DNA from: Heterostelium multicystogenum
Taxonomy: Eukaryota; Evosea; Eumycetozoa; Acytosteliales; Acytosteliaceae
Assembly (NCBI GenBank): GCA_003667245.1
Contig: RCNN01000026.1
Location: forward strand, 62,001-126,000
Reading direction: 5' to 3'
Length of the DNA: 64,000 bases
In this document: positions 48,354 to 63,600 of the stretch, piece by piece
How positions within the stretch are numbered: position 1 is the stretch's first letter
Layout of the letters: each line of letters begins with the position of its first letter
Translations under genes and position numbers: made by a program
The notes under the pieces: model-generated
The model's database searches: none
What the model was told of the DNA's origin: nothing
Seen by the model: the letters and a program-made list of their open reading frames with translations, nothing else

Positions 48354-50771
48354 ACTTGTAATAATAGGGATTGACAAATAAACTAGCAAATGTTTCAAAC
48401 ACAAACCTGCTGATTAGGTTAAAAATAGGTTATAAAAATTCCACCTCTTTACTATTTTTTTAAAAATTGTCATCTGAATAAAAAAAGGATAACCATTAAA
48501 GATCAATCAAACTATTTTATTTTTATCGTAGTTGTATCATCAGTTTGTCAAAGTATAAGCATTTGTGATTGATTACTACAACTACTATGATAAACGACTA
48601 AGTAAGCTGAACATCGAAGTGGTACAATTGGATTAATTTATGTTAAAAGAGAACGAAGAGTTATTTTGGTTATTGATGTAACCTTTAGCAGACTAACACA
48701 AGTCAGTTCAAGGCAGGAGCTCATAATATTGACTTAAATATGTCACGCTTATCACAAACAAGTTAGGTAAACATAGATTGGATATGAATGATTCAGCTGG
48801 AACATTTTCTTTCAGCCACCAAGACAAAGCTACTATTCGGCGATATTGAAGCTTGAACTACATGTCAGAGTTAAAGATATATTGCTATAAGAGGCTTAGT
48901 AATAATTATACACAAGGAACAAGGTAGACCTTGATTTGAATGCATGATATTAAAGCTACATTCAATATTCATGACAAAATATTGGTATGATTAGCGGTGC
49001 AGAGTTTGTTAATGGATTTAAATAACACTTCAAGTATGATGATCTCAATCAATCATAATGTAGAAAGCAGAGATTAAATTAATTATAGTCTTTCTTAATG
49101 TTCAATGACCAAGATGCTTCCGATTAAACAGAAGATGGGATCTTCAATGTAAAAGATATCAGAGAAAAACAATGGTAGAATCTTCTCAAGATGCCTTTCC
49201 ATTCTACAGAGAAGGGAGAGCTTGACCAACAGCACCTTTCAACGATTATCAAAACATTTGTTTAATCAGCTCACCAGAAACACATCCTACGAGAATAGCA
49301 TATTTCAGCACGTCCCAACATCAAAAGCAGCACAATTGGTATAAAAAATAATAACTTTCACAGATTGCTTGGCCTGTATTTATCTAATTAATAAATAATT
49401 ATTGATATTATAATCTACATACGTTTTGATGAAACTGTAGGATTCATAAATCTTTTGTTGATGCTTGGTACAGCTAAAACTCTTTATGGGAAACTCTTTC
49501 CAGAGGTTTATTTCCTTGATCCAAACCTTTATTTGGAATCTGTTTGGCCTTTAAATATTAATTAATAATTTAAATTAATAATTAAATAGTATTTTCACTT
49601 AACATACCTGTGATGAAACTGTTGGATTTTATATAATGTTCCATAATGTTTGGAGCATATATCTTCTTCTAATGACATTTGGCAACTTGACTGGAGTAGT
49701 TGGTATACTATATCTATTATTACTATTCTTTGCCATTGAAGATTCTGTTGGCATCATGAAAATGTCTATCATAGGAACTTGGAGTGCATAAACGTTATTG
49801 TCTTACTTTGAAATATGAAATTTATTATCCTAACTTTATTAATGGTCGAACACCGAGACAGTTTCATTTGCAACGAACACATGGTCGAACTGTGGCTGCA
49901 ATTGCAGGGAAACGAAAATTCTTCCTTTCAAGGATCATCACATTTGATAGTCCTCACAACTCTACGGTGACGACTCACAACCACTCAATCCTACCCATTT
50001 GCTTTTTTAATCAATTATGACAACCCATATATGTTTTATAACATTATTATCCAATCTATTTTAGTACTTTATGAGGTTGGTTGGTGTTGTTTTTGCAACC
50101 AACTAAACAGATATCATCGATCATTCAAGAACCAAAAATGGACCACCATTTTTGATGATTTTAGACAAACAAAAATTACACCCATGAAATTTAGAACTGT
50201 AGAATCCACTTTTGCCGGGTGTTGGTGATCTGAGGAGGTTCAATCATTCTTGAAGCACCACATATCAAAAATAGAAGATATTTTTATTTTTAAATTCATT
50301 ATACTGTTAGAAATGTAACCTAATGAATGCCCATTTTAATCACTAATTAAATGCAAAGGCATCTGTTGTAACCGTTGTTGTTGTGTTTCGGAAAGCGCCC
50401 CGATACTTCACCTATCTGTCTGTTTCAATCACATTTAACAGGGTTTCACCAAAACAATTTGGAAAATATTATTATAAATTGGTTTGGCTTGTTGGTCGTT
50501 CTATTCTATGAATCGTATTATGTATGTATTGACTGAATCATACCAAACAGGGCATATTCTATGATTGATATCCCTAAACTTGAGTATTCTATTGATTGTA
50601 TTGTTGTTTTATATTGTTTCGGTTTTCGATAATTCAAATCCACGCTTTGGACACTACAAGATATTTTTTGAAATGCATATGTTCAGTAAAAGATGATAAA
50701 CAAAACTATTTATAGTTGGGATAAATGAATGCTTACCAATCAAATCAAATCATTAACATTTCAAAAGAAAT
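48354..50771. other. 2.4-kb region with degraded coding-like segments
   Basis: No intact gene. Minus-strand 49090-49330 contains frames such as WDVLKYAILVGCVSGELIK and MERHLEKILPLFFSDIFYIE interrupted by stops. Around 49400-49640, two short similar segments (ACAGTTTCATCA at both sites, each before an ACATAC stretch) suggest duplicated exons. Base composition here is richer than ordinary spacer. It is most simply a decayed gene of unknown family. ORFs at 49784-50228 (+) look random. Confidence 0.35.
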
Positions 50772-52242
50772 ATGAGGAATCCAAGTATTTCTATTAGTAA
50801 TCTTTACAATTAACTGTATATCAGCTCAAAACAACTCTTGTGCTACTGGTTCAGCTTCTTCCATAAGCCAATGGGGAATCACTTTTACCTTTGACAAGGC
50901 TTATCCATGTGGAAAGTTTGTAAATGGTGATTACTGGGTCACCCCAACAACCGCTGGTGGTAAGGTAGTGATCACAGCAATGACACCTGCATTCACTGGA
51001 ACCAGAAATGGTTGGATGGCCAACCCAAATGACCCACTCAACCACGGCTTCGACAGTGATATCGGTGGATGGGCTCCATCCAAGGTCCCCGCCCTTCCAT
51101 ACTCTGCAAGTGTAAACACCTCCATTGTCAAGGCTATCTCTGAGGCTCCAGCCAATCACTGCAATCAGCCATACACCTGTCTTAGCACTGCTGCTGTCCT
51201 CACCATTTTGGCCGCAGAACCACCAGCCAACTCCTTCCGTCCAGGATACTACGGACTGCCAGCCAACAAGAAGATCTACTCCTCCAACAATTTGGCCACC
51301 TCACTTCTCCCATCACTTCCACCAGTTGCTGAGACTCCAACCATTGCATCACTTGTAACTCGTTTCGAGAGAGTCCAACTTGACCACAAGAAAGATTGGA
51401 CTGGTCGTGATCTCCACCCACATCTTAACCTTCCAGACTATGGTTCAATCATTGCCAGTGACACTGGTGATGCCGTGCTTCGTTTAATGCTCTCAGACCC
51501 ACTCTCTGCCAAGATGCCATTGTTGATTCAATATGTCCAGGCTGGTATTGACTACTTTAGCATTGTACAATGGTGGCGTAACATGGTCAGCCGACGGTGG
51601 TCTCTTTGTTGGACGTAAACTCCCAATTGCATTTGCTGCAGTCATGCTCAATGATTCAGCCATGGTTAATAAGCTTGCCCAAGCCGGAACCAATTCATTT
51701 GGTGAAGATGGTCAAATCTACTACAGTACTAACGCCAGTATGGTCCTCTGGGGACAAGTGTGCGAACCCTCTGATTACTGGGATTGTGCTCTCTCTGGTG
51801 GTGTTCAAGGAACCAAAGATTGCCGTGACCCATACGGATACATTGACGGAGGCATTCCAGGTCAGCTTTATCAAATGTGTTGCACCTCTCAAACCTGTAA
51901 GTAGTTTAAATGACACATCAACACAACTAGGTATTCGACATTTCATTAACCAGTAGCACAACATTAGGGAAAGCAACTGTTCTAGCACAAAGACTCATGC
52001 CAAAGGTCCAATGTGCATTCCACAGTCCACTCTTGTTGACATACGTAGATAGATGGGTTACTTCAGGTGCTCACACTCTCCCAGATCCATACTCACTTAC
52101 CGCTCCAGGTGGTATTCTCGGACCAAGCAGATTCCCACAACTTCACGGTACCAGTGCCAACGATGGATACTATTCATCTGCATTTGCCTACAACATGTGG
52201 GCAACATATCGTGCCACAGCCCCAGTAACCACATGTCCATAA
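50772..52242 (+). CDS. Secreted protein of bacterial-like hypothetical family
   Basis: ATG 50772 gives a signal peptide that continues in the next frame (FLLVIFTINCISAQ) after a one-base break near 50787. The mature part reads WGITFTFDKAYPCGKFVNGD, TRNGWMANPNDPLNHGFD, AAEPPANSFRPGYYG, LVTRFERVQLDHKKDWTGRD, GGVTWSADGGLFVGRKLPIA, GTNSFGEDGQIYYSTNASMV, CALSGGVQGTKDCRDPYGYI and YQMCCTSQTW. An in-phase intron at 51897-51967 restores a Trp across the junction; the stop is at 52240. One further break near 51575. From memory, similar NEDG/SADGGH-type secreted proteins occur in bacteria; I cannot give a function. The intron shows it is established in the eukaryotic genome. Inference: possible ancient transfer; extracellular, perhaps glycan-related. 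Confidence 0.7.
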
Positions 52243-52648
52243 ACTACACTATCTCATCCAACAAACCTAGTAGAGGTTAACAAAATTAATACAAAATAAC
52301 TAATTTATTTAGTAGTAGTGTATCTATCTACTAAATAACTACATAACTATAATACTAATAAAATTAATTAACCATCGCATAAGTTCACACATTCATTCGG
52401 GAGAAAGATTGGAGGTTTTTTTCAGAAATTCAACATTTTAATGATATTGTCAAGTGATATTAAGATTTCAGTTATTACTTGTTGATAGAAATACTTGTGT
52501 AGATTCATCAAATTTCATATCATTAACTTTCAATATTGATCAGATCACATGAGATGAGGGAGTGATTCGCTCATCTATAAAATAAATAACCACTAATGAT
52601 TGGTTTATAAGTTATATTTTATTTGTTTTTTTTTTGAAAAAGTTTAAT
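52243..52648. other. Intergenic between convergent genes
   Basis: AT-rich 3' flanks of the secreted protein (+) and HSP60 (-). No gene is seen. Confidence 0.5.
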
Positions 52649-54605
<1,957 letters not shown>

Positions 54606-55188
54606 CTTCAGCAATAATTTACTCGAATACCAGTGAGTGGGTGAGTGAACAACAACAACTAACTAAATACCTAAATAAACAATGATTAAAAGAACAATCA
54701 ATCAATGATGAAAATAAAACCAAAAACTAAGTGTACACTGCACCCCACTAAAAGAAAAGAAATGAAATTTTTTTTTTTTTAAACACGAAATAATGAGTCG
54801 ACAATGAAATTTCAGCCACAACTTATTGAATTTTCACAGCAACGAACTTCTTCATTAAGCCCAAACCGAAGAATGAGTTTTTTCAGATTCATTAATTCAA
54901 TTAATTAATTATAATGTTTATTTGATTTATTTACACATTGGTTTTATTCATTCATGCATTGAATTCAAAATTGAGGAAATACTGGTTTGGTTTACTTTTT
55001 ACATAGTCTGTTGTTTGATTTAGTTCGTTTGTTAGGTTTTGCAGATTCAAATACACAACAGTGGTGCGGAATTTGACCTGGCATTTCCTGAGATGTTGTG
55101 TGGTTGTAGAATTATATTATGCTGATATATATATGCTGTTGTTATCTGTATTTTATATAAATATATAAATATATGTGGTCAAATCTAA
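54606..55188. other. Intergenic, 5' flank of HSP60
   Basis: AT-rich; an A/T run at 54769-54780. No perfect heat-shock element was recognised by eye. It includes the 3' flank of the HDAC gene. Confidence 0.45.
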
Positions 55189-56335
55189 TTAATCTTCAGT
55201 GAGTGCCATTAAATGTGCTATTGTACATTGTCGTAGTGCTGTAATGTTGTATCCTCCTTCGAGGACTGATATCAGTCTGCCACGACACCACTGATCAGCA
55301 ACTTGACGAAGCTGTTTGGTAATTTCTATATAGTTCTCTTCAAGTAAGCAGAGTGATGCGAGATGGTCGTCCAATATGTGCGTCGAATCCACAAGATATC
55401 AACAGAAGGTCTGGTTGGTATTCGTTCAGCTTGTCGATGATGATTGAAAATGCTTTGATAAATGATACTGCGGAGCTCTTTGGGTCCATTGGTATGTTGA
55501 CAATGTTGTTGGCTGGTGGACCAACATTGGGCTCGCTCTCCATGGGCTCTGGTGTTTCACCGTTAGGTAAGATGACACCATGTGAGCTTCCACCACCGCT
55601 TCCTGGATAGAAACCTTCTTCAAACATATGGATAGAGAGGAATTGGAATCCAGGATCACCAGCAAGGATCTCTTCGGTACCATTGCCGTGATGCACGTCA
55701 AAGTCGACGATTGCTATTCTCTCAACACCGTACTTGAGTTGTGCATATTTAGCAGCAATAGCAACATTATTTAGCAAACAAAAACCTTGAGAAGTAGTTC
55801 CAGAGGTGAGACCTTCACGTCCTGCATTGGTGACCTGGTGGACGAGCAGCCACAAAAGCAGACGATACAGTACCTTTGAGAACCTGGTCCACTGCTACAA
55901 GGGTAGCACCAGCAGCTCGCTTAGCAGCTTTCAATGAGTTTTTGGAGATAAATGTATCTCCATCTTCTCCATCAGATGCAGGGGTGAATTGGATACCAGC
56001 ACCGGCTTGTGTTGCACCATCATTTACATTTAGTGGACGTATCTCATTAGCCTCCAGCTTTTCGGTAAACTCGTCGAGTTGTCTTAAGTAGTCTGGAGAG
56101 TGAACGGTGAGGATCCATTTATCGCTGATCTCCTCGGGATCATCTTTGATAACGAGACGATCTGTTTGCTTGGCGTATTCGTTGATTGCCTTGATAACAG
56201 CATTTAATCTCTTAGGTGACTCTGGGTGGTCTTCAGGTACTACGTGTTCCATGCAATCTGTGTGGTATACTGCCAAAATACGACGATCCTTTGGTACCAC
56301 AGGAGTTGGACAAGACGATTGTTTGCTCGACTCAT
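55189..56335 (-). CDS. Class II-like histone deacetylase
   Basis: Catalytic segments in order: RILAVYHTDCMEHVVPEDHP ESPKRL, then a wider-than-usual acidic insert, FVAARPPGH (broken at 55860, resuming at REGLTSGTTSQGFCLLNNVA), IVDFDVHHGNGTEEI (metal-binding Asp and His), FEEGFYPGSGGGSSHG, LLLISCGFDAH and VLEGGYN near the C-terminus. Known: these are the zinc-dependent HDAC charge-relay and metal sites. GxRPPGHHA and DxDVHHGNGT with SIHxxxxYPGSG suit the class II group. Breaks near 55860 and 55385 are indels. ATG 56335 lies only 6 nt from the upstream stop and in a different frame from the catalytic domain, so the true start (or a fusion to the upstream gene) is unresolved. Confidence 0.85.
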
Positions 56336-56341
56336 ATTTAT

Positions 56342-58587
56342 CTAGTTTTCCGTAAGCTTATTTACAAATGGATTGGCATTGGCTTCAATGATTAATGCAT
56401 CGCTTTCAGCACTTTCATGTGGATGTCCACCAATCGATCGTTTTACACCATTGGATTTCAACAGAGAGTAGGAGAAAGCCATCTTGTCTGCATTGATAAG
56501 AGATTGATTGATGATGTCAACCAGATAGTTTTGAATAAGACGCTGGTGTTTCTCAATTATTGGCTTCCAACTTTGGATGTGTACAATGTAAAGTACCTCG
56601 ACTAATGCAAGAGACTTACTAACCATTGAGAGTTCCTTGTTAAGCGTTCTCAGATGTTTTCTCAATGTTGGAGAGTGCCGATTCTAGTGGAGCAAAAGAG
56701 TCTAGAATTTTAGCGGTATCGCTTTTAGTTTGTTCTAGATGTGCATTGTTTTTCTGGTGTTGAGAGATGATTAAGATTTCCAATCAGATTTGGATCGGTA
56801 AGGCTCGCCTCGAGAGAATCTTTCTTTGCGAGCAGGATTTCTCTTTTGTTGCTGGATTTCAGTGATCACATTTTCATACAACTCCTCGATTGGTTGATAT
56901 GTATCATTGAATGATATGAAGTTCAAGATTTCATTATCGTCGAAATAGGTTTTCTCCAACTATCAGCAAGTTATCCTCCATAGCAGCATGGTGGTGAGAA
57001 ATACGTTGATAGAGTGCCTGATATGATTTGGCAATCTGGAAGAGTGGCAAATCAATCGCAGACAACATCTTTCTAGATGCAGGAGTGTTGAATTGTATTT
57101 CGGCGCTTGGTACAGAGAGGAGTATAAGGTAGTTGTTCAACTTCAAACGATTGTCAGGTGCAATCTCATGTGTAAAAAATGGCAACTGAATTGGTAACAC
57201 GTTTGAGGCACTCGATCAGATTGTTTGCAGGAACAAATGATGCATTTTGTATATTGTTCTTGTGTGAAGAGGTTATCGATGCAAACTGTGAAGGTACATT
57301 CCAATTCAATGGTTCCTGGAATAAAAGGGGAGTGTTGTTGGAAGAATCACTTCCATTGCTGAGACCACCGGCAAAAGGAGTTGGTGACTGTGACATCTCA
57401 CGCATTGAGTTTTGGTAAATGGATGGAACTTTTGGAATTGGATTAGTAGGTGACATTCTCATTGATTGAGTTTGGAATGGGGTCGATTGCATATAAGGTC
57501 CTTTGCCTTGAGGATTTTGGTTCATCTAATGAATTTAAAATATTAATGGTAAGTTATCAAAATGTTAAATTTGATATTTACAGGTGAATTTGTTCCAGTT
57601 GGTGAAGTTTTGGATACGCCTAGTCGATTGTTGTTTGAAATGGATGTTTGATCCACGTTGGCCTGGTTGCGAATTTCCAGATTGTGACAGTTGCTGGATC
57701 TGAGAAGCCGAATAGCTCAGTTGGCGGCTACTATTCGTGGAACCTGATTGAGAGGGTCCTACAACGACTGGTTTAGTTGGACCTCCCAAACTATTGATAT
57801 TGCTATTATTGCTTGCTAAATTTGATGGTAAATAATATGTTTTCCAATACTTATATTTTGAAACATACCAGACAAATTATTGTTATTATTATTGTTCATT
57901 AAACCACGAGTACTGCTTTGACTTGTTCGTAGACTATTCATTTGTTGTTGTTGCTGTTGTTGCTGTTGTGAAGTATGGCTACTATGATTGGAGGAACTTG
58001 TAGGGAGAATAGGTACATAACTTCCTGATATATTTGCTATTGCTTGATGGAATAAGGGATCTACTGTTGCTTGGTACAGTTGAGATCATGGAGGTCGGAG
58101 AAGGTGGTGAAGAAATAGGAGAGCCATTGGGGGAGTTGGAGCTAAATAGAGATGGGAATGGTGATGGAGAAGTTGAAATGATTCCTCCTTCAGACATTCT
58201 ACTCTTTTTATAAGGTCTACTTGTTCTAGCTGACAGGTCAAGACTTATTTCTTCAGGACCACTTCCATATCCAATGGAATTTACAATGGTATCTGGAACA
58301 ACTGGTGGAATAATAATTCCTTTGGACTATATTAAAGTAGTTGGAATTAATTTGGGTTTCAAAATAGTGATTGACGATAATTAACTTACTGTCCATTTAG
58401 TTCCACAGGCCTTGCATCTCCAACGTTGGGCTCCTTTGTTGGTTTTGCCCTTTCTCTGGGAGTAGAGGACATCCTCGATCCTGGGGCAATGGCCAGTGCA
58501 ATGGCCACGTGCGGCACTAGCACAGCATGGAGGCTTTTCGGGTCCTCTTTGAGGGTCTCCCATAGCCAAAGTATGAATAGACGTCAT
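56342..58587 (-). CDS. Uncharacterised protein with N-terminal Cys/His cluster
   Basis: ATG 58587 (MTSIHTLAMGDPQRGPEKPP). Exon 1 holds a Cys/His cluster (CCASAARGHCTGHC ... RWRCKACGTKW) that could bind zinc. An in-phase intron (GTAAGT at about 58389 to 58328) leads to a Ser/Pro-rich disordered region, then Gln/Asn/Ser-rich segments with further introns near 57810-57870 and 57525-57580. The C-terminal half is helical (LSAIDLPLFQIAKSYQALYQ, EDNEILNFISFNDTYQPIEE, LALVEVLYIVHIQSWKPIIE). Breaks near 57180, 56945, 56775 and 56660. No family recognised. The stop (56342) is 6 nt before the HDAC ATG, and in the HDAC frame the junction is open (see findings), so it might be the N-terminal half of one HDAC protein. 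Confidence 0.55.
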
Positions 58588-60638
58588 AAAGTCTAAGAAT
58601 GAAGTGGTTGAAGATTCCAGTATTGATAAAATAAAAAATGAAAAAACACAACAAAAAAGATGTTTACAAATTTAACAACTTAATCAAAAGAGCTCTTTGA
58701 ATTTTATAAGTGAAAAAAGGTTATTGTATATACAAGAATAATGATAATTAATTAATAATATATAGGTAAATAGATAGTAGTTGTAGTAATAATTATATTT
58801 AAATATAAATAATTTATATTTTTGTGATTTGTAAGTGGACAAAAAAACAAAACAAAAGCTATAAAACTGTGTGTGTGTGTTTGTAGTTGGAGCTTTTTGG
58901 TAAGGTTAAGGCAAGAAGGTATAAATCTACTAGTAGGTCAATAAAAGATACAACTAATAGGTAGTTGGAATTTGAGAATAAAAAAGTTAGTAATTGTTAA
59001 AGATAGTTTGCTTTAAATATTGAGAAACAATTAATTAAGAAAAGAAAAATAATTAAATCAAAAATCCATAAACATTAAAATCGTAATATATATTGATGAT
59101 AGGTTTGGTTTTGGTTTGGTACTATAACACAGTTTAATAGAGTGGTACGTTGGTTGTAGGTGTATTATTAGGGCTTGCAGCCTGGAAGATTAGTGTTGGT
59201 GGTGTTGAATGGTGGAGGTAGATGGGAATAATTATATGTTTGTATTTAAAAACAAACAAAAATGAACCAATAAAGGTACACTCAGCCCTCGTCCTTACAA
59301 CAAATTAATTTATCACATAAAAACAAAAAGGTTTTGAAAATATATGTTTGTATTATAAATGTATATATGATGATGATATATATATTGGGATAGGTTGAGT
59401 GTTAGGTTGAGCAAGGTTTAGTTAGGGGTGGAGTTTGAGTTAGATTAATGTAATAATAAAAATAAAAAATATAAATAGATTGAATGTGTTGTTAGTTACC
59501 AAAAAAAACACTACAAAAAAATAATATATCAAAAATTAAACCACTAAAAAGTCTTTACCTCTTATGGTTAAATAAAACAAATATTGAAAATTTGATGAGT
59601 AGTAAAATTGCGGGAAACCATAGTACAATATGTGGTACCAAAGAAAAAATAGAAAAAAACAAAACAAAAAGAATAGTCAAATGTTTAATTTATCTCAAAA
59701 TATGACTCTATATTTTCGAGATATATTATATTAAATAATAATAATAATAAAGAATATAGATGAATAAATAAAATATTTAGAAATTAGGAAATGGATTTTT
59801 GGTTTGGACCTTACAGTTTGATTTTTGTTTTTAAAGGTTATCTTTATATTATTGGCAAACAAAGACCAGGAAATAAATGATTTGGTTATGTAGGATATTG
59901 GTAGAGTAGGTAGTTTTTGTTTGGTAAGGTATAATTTTGTATGGCCAAATGTACCCTAAGTTTCAAAAAAAGTTAGGCTTTGTAATAGTTTTAGGTTCTT
60001 TTGGTGATTGATTGAATGATTGATGAGTGATGTGATTATATATTATCTTGGTTCTATTTTATTTGTGTCTGTGATATTTTAGGTTTCCTTGGTTTGGAAA
60101 GTAGGTCTTAACAACTAATGCTTGATGGACACACTAAAAGAAATTCTTATCGATGTTTTAATTTGCTTTGCTTTGCTCTGCAAATAATATTGTTGATTCT
60201 GTTTGAAACACAAGGTGAGCACATTCATAACACCAAAACAACAACAACAGCAGCAGCATGAAATATGTGAAATATACCTTACCTTTAGGGTAGGAACAAA
60301 AAGGTAAGTTGAGATAGGGATATGGATATGGGGGTGGTATTTCTATAATATCAAATTAATATTTTTGTTTCTTTTTACTTTTTTTTTTTACCTGACCTGA
60401 TGTGTTAATTAGTTATAGCAGTAGGTGTAATGGTAATGGTAATGGTGTGGTTTTGGGTATTTGTTTGTTTTTGTTTTATTATGTCTGTGTGGTAATAAGT
60501 AAGTGCTTGATTGCATGATGCTTACTTGTGTGATGCTTCTCTTTCTCTTATTCAAACAAAAATCATGTTGTTTGTTTCTTTCTTAATTTTTTGATGCGGT
60601 GGTGGTAGAGTGACATATCAACAACAAAAGCATATTAT

Positions 60639-60678
<40 letters not shown>

Positions 60679-63600
60679 GAAACTTCATATTTTGTTGGTT
60701 TGTTTGTTTTTAGGTGATTGGAGTTTTAATAGAGTTTAGTTGGTGTGAGTGGGTGGGGCTGCGCAGTGTGAATATTGATTTTGTAGGGGTAGCAACAAAA
60801 ACCAACAACACTTGCAATGCATTGGCGATACTGGTGTGTGTGTTTGGGTGTTTTATGGTGCTTACTCATATGTTTTATCTCAATTGAGAAGCTGGCGTAT
60901 TCTTTAATATAAAATAGATGATTGTTTTTGAAAAGTGAATGAATTAGATTGTATGGCATTACCGTAGTATAGATGCATAGACAGATAAAAAGACAGTCAG
61001 ACAGACTAGTGACTGCAAAGAGGTGTCGTGAGATTTAGTTGTAGAGTGGGGTGTGGTGGAGTGTTGTTGCTGTTGTTGTAGGTATTTATATATTTATACA
61101 TATATGTATATTAATCAAAGTGTGCTGTTCTATTGGATTTGGTGATATGATGCTGTGTGCATCTATCTATAAATAATTTTCAAGAGAGTTGCTTGGTGTG
61201 GTGGTGCTTCACAAAGAAGATAGAGCTTCAAAAAAGATCAACCATTTTATATACACCTAGTCTACTATATCAAATTTACAATTCAAATTGAATCGAATCA
61301 ACATCATCAACATCATCAACATCATCAGCATCGTTGATTAATTAGCCACCAATATTATATTATTTTTATCAATCATCAATAATTTAATTAATTATAATTG
61401 TGATCTAATCTATGTTGTTGCTGTAGTTGTGTGAATAAATAAAGGATTCATTCAATAAAAAATGGAAGTGAGAGAGATTGATGGAGTGGTGAGAGCAGAG
61501 GTATATTGTTGGTATTTTTGCTAAAAATGATATTGCTACTCAATAGATGCCACTAATTATTATTATTTGTAGTTGATTGTGGTAAATATATGTCATGGCT
61601 TTGTTTTTAGTGAAACCTGCATGATTCAGGAGAACACAAGCTCAATTAAACCAAACCTATATATCCCCAAAAAGCTAACCACGCCTAATTTTGACTACAT
61701 CGTAATATTGTATTGATTCTTGATCGTTGTTGTGGTATTTAAATGTACTACTATAATTAATCCTCTATGGAATTCATAATATTTACATACTATAGACTCC
61801 TTTTAACAATTGCAACACATCAATATTTTATATAAGATGAGCACTTTCAGCTCATATCATCTTTAAGAATCTTACCTCCATATGGAATGGTAACACAAAA
61901 CACAACACATAACTATCAATATATATACATTACAACAACAGATTCAATAAAGAGCAGAAAATTAGAGTGTTTTAGCCTATTCCTAATTTAAATAAGTAGC
62001 TGTGGTGGAAATGGGTTGCTATGTATTGTTTTTGGATGGAACCATATCAAATAGGTTTCTCGGTGTCAATCATAATGACTATTGTTGGATTTATACGACA
62101 TAATTAAAATTGGAAACAAAAAATGATGGCATTTTAAAAAAGAGATTTGGTTTAGCCAATATTACTAAAAATCAATATACTCTTATCAATCTATCTATTT
62201 TACTCACAATGGATATCATCGATCACTTCACCCATCTAATTGTTTTATTTTTATCTCTCGAAATTGTTACGGATGTTTTATATTTTTTGTAGGTGTTATA
62301 ATTAATATTTTTGTTGTTATTTGAGTGTTAGTTATAAAAATACCAGTAATCGATAGTATAGGGGTAATAATTTAATAGGATAGGTCATCCAAAATATCGT
62401 TGTATTTACTGATGGATACTATCAATACCCTATACACTAACCAAACAACAATTTACATAAATAAATACGAATTATTATGACCATTTTATTATGTTTCTGA
62501 AAAAGGAAAAAACTTTTTAATATAGTATAGAGGAGAATCTTTAGACTCCTGTACAAAATATAATTGTGATAAACTTTAATAGTGTTTATTATAGAGTTTA
62601 GATAAATGTAATTGAATTGCTTTTACCATTTTTTGGTTATATAAAATACTATTTTATCAATCACAGAGGAATGTTAATTATTCAAAATATTTTGTAAAAT
62701 ATGGGTATATAAACATTTTGTTAATTAATATTAAATTGTAAATTAAGGATTTCATTAAAACAAAGGTGGATTTTCACCAATACAAATAAAACAAAAATAC
62801 TAAATAATAAGAAAACCTGACTCTAGTTTGATTTATAGGTTTTTTAAAGTCTTTATAATTTTTTTATAATTTGGAAATGAATTATTGCATAGTACTTACA
62901 ATTTTGGATGAAATTAACAATGATGATTTTCTTTAAATGATATGAATGGAACTAAGACAACTTAAAGGTGAACAGGGATATTTATGTACATGTATAAAAT
63001 GTAAAAGAAGGATTCTAAAAACTAAGAAATGATTAGAAAACTCTATTTTATTATATAGATTAGGAAAAACAACAAAATAACATTAAATTAAAAAAGTAAA
63101 AGAACAAATAGGAAAGCTTCAAACTAAGCAAAGCCTTTCTAGTGAGTCTTTTTTGTCAATATAAATAATCAAAAAGAAATAATAAAAATAGGAGGGATCA
63201 TGATCTTCTTTGTTATCCTTAAAATGATATGAGTTTAAATTATAACACACACAAAAGATGTGATTGAGCACAGATGGAGTTCTCACACACCCACCAACAC
63301 TCTTCTTAAATAATAGCAAAACAAGAAACAAACAACAAGCACACACCACATTTTGACCACCACAAGCAACAACAACAACAACATAATTCACAATTTACTT
63401 TTAAAAGAATTTGGTATCTCTCCTATAATTGAATGGTAAATAAAAATAAACTAAAATAGGATCTTGAAGTGTTGTTATTGTTGTTATTGTTGGTTTATTT
63501 GTTCACAGTAGTAGTACTACTGGTAGTGGTCGTTGATGATATGTAAAATACAAGGGCGAGTTTTGCTTGCTTCTGCAGCAGTGATGCTTGATGGAGTTAT

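Noticed and set aside
63119..63391. 90-aa minus-strand ORF beginning MNYVVVVVACGGQNVV
   Set aside because: It derives from GTTGTTGTT repeats and AT-rich sequence; no domain.
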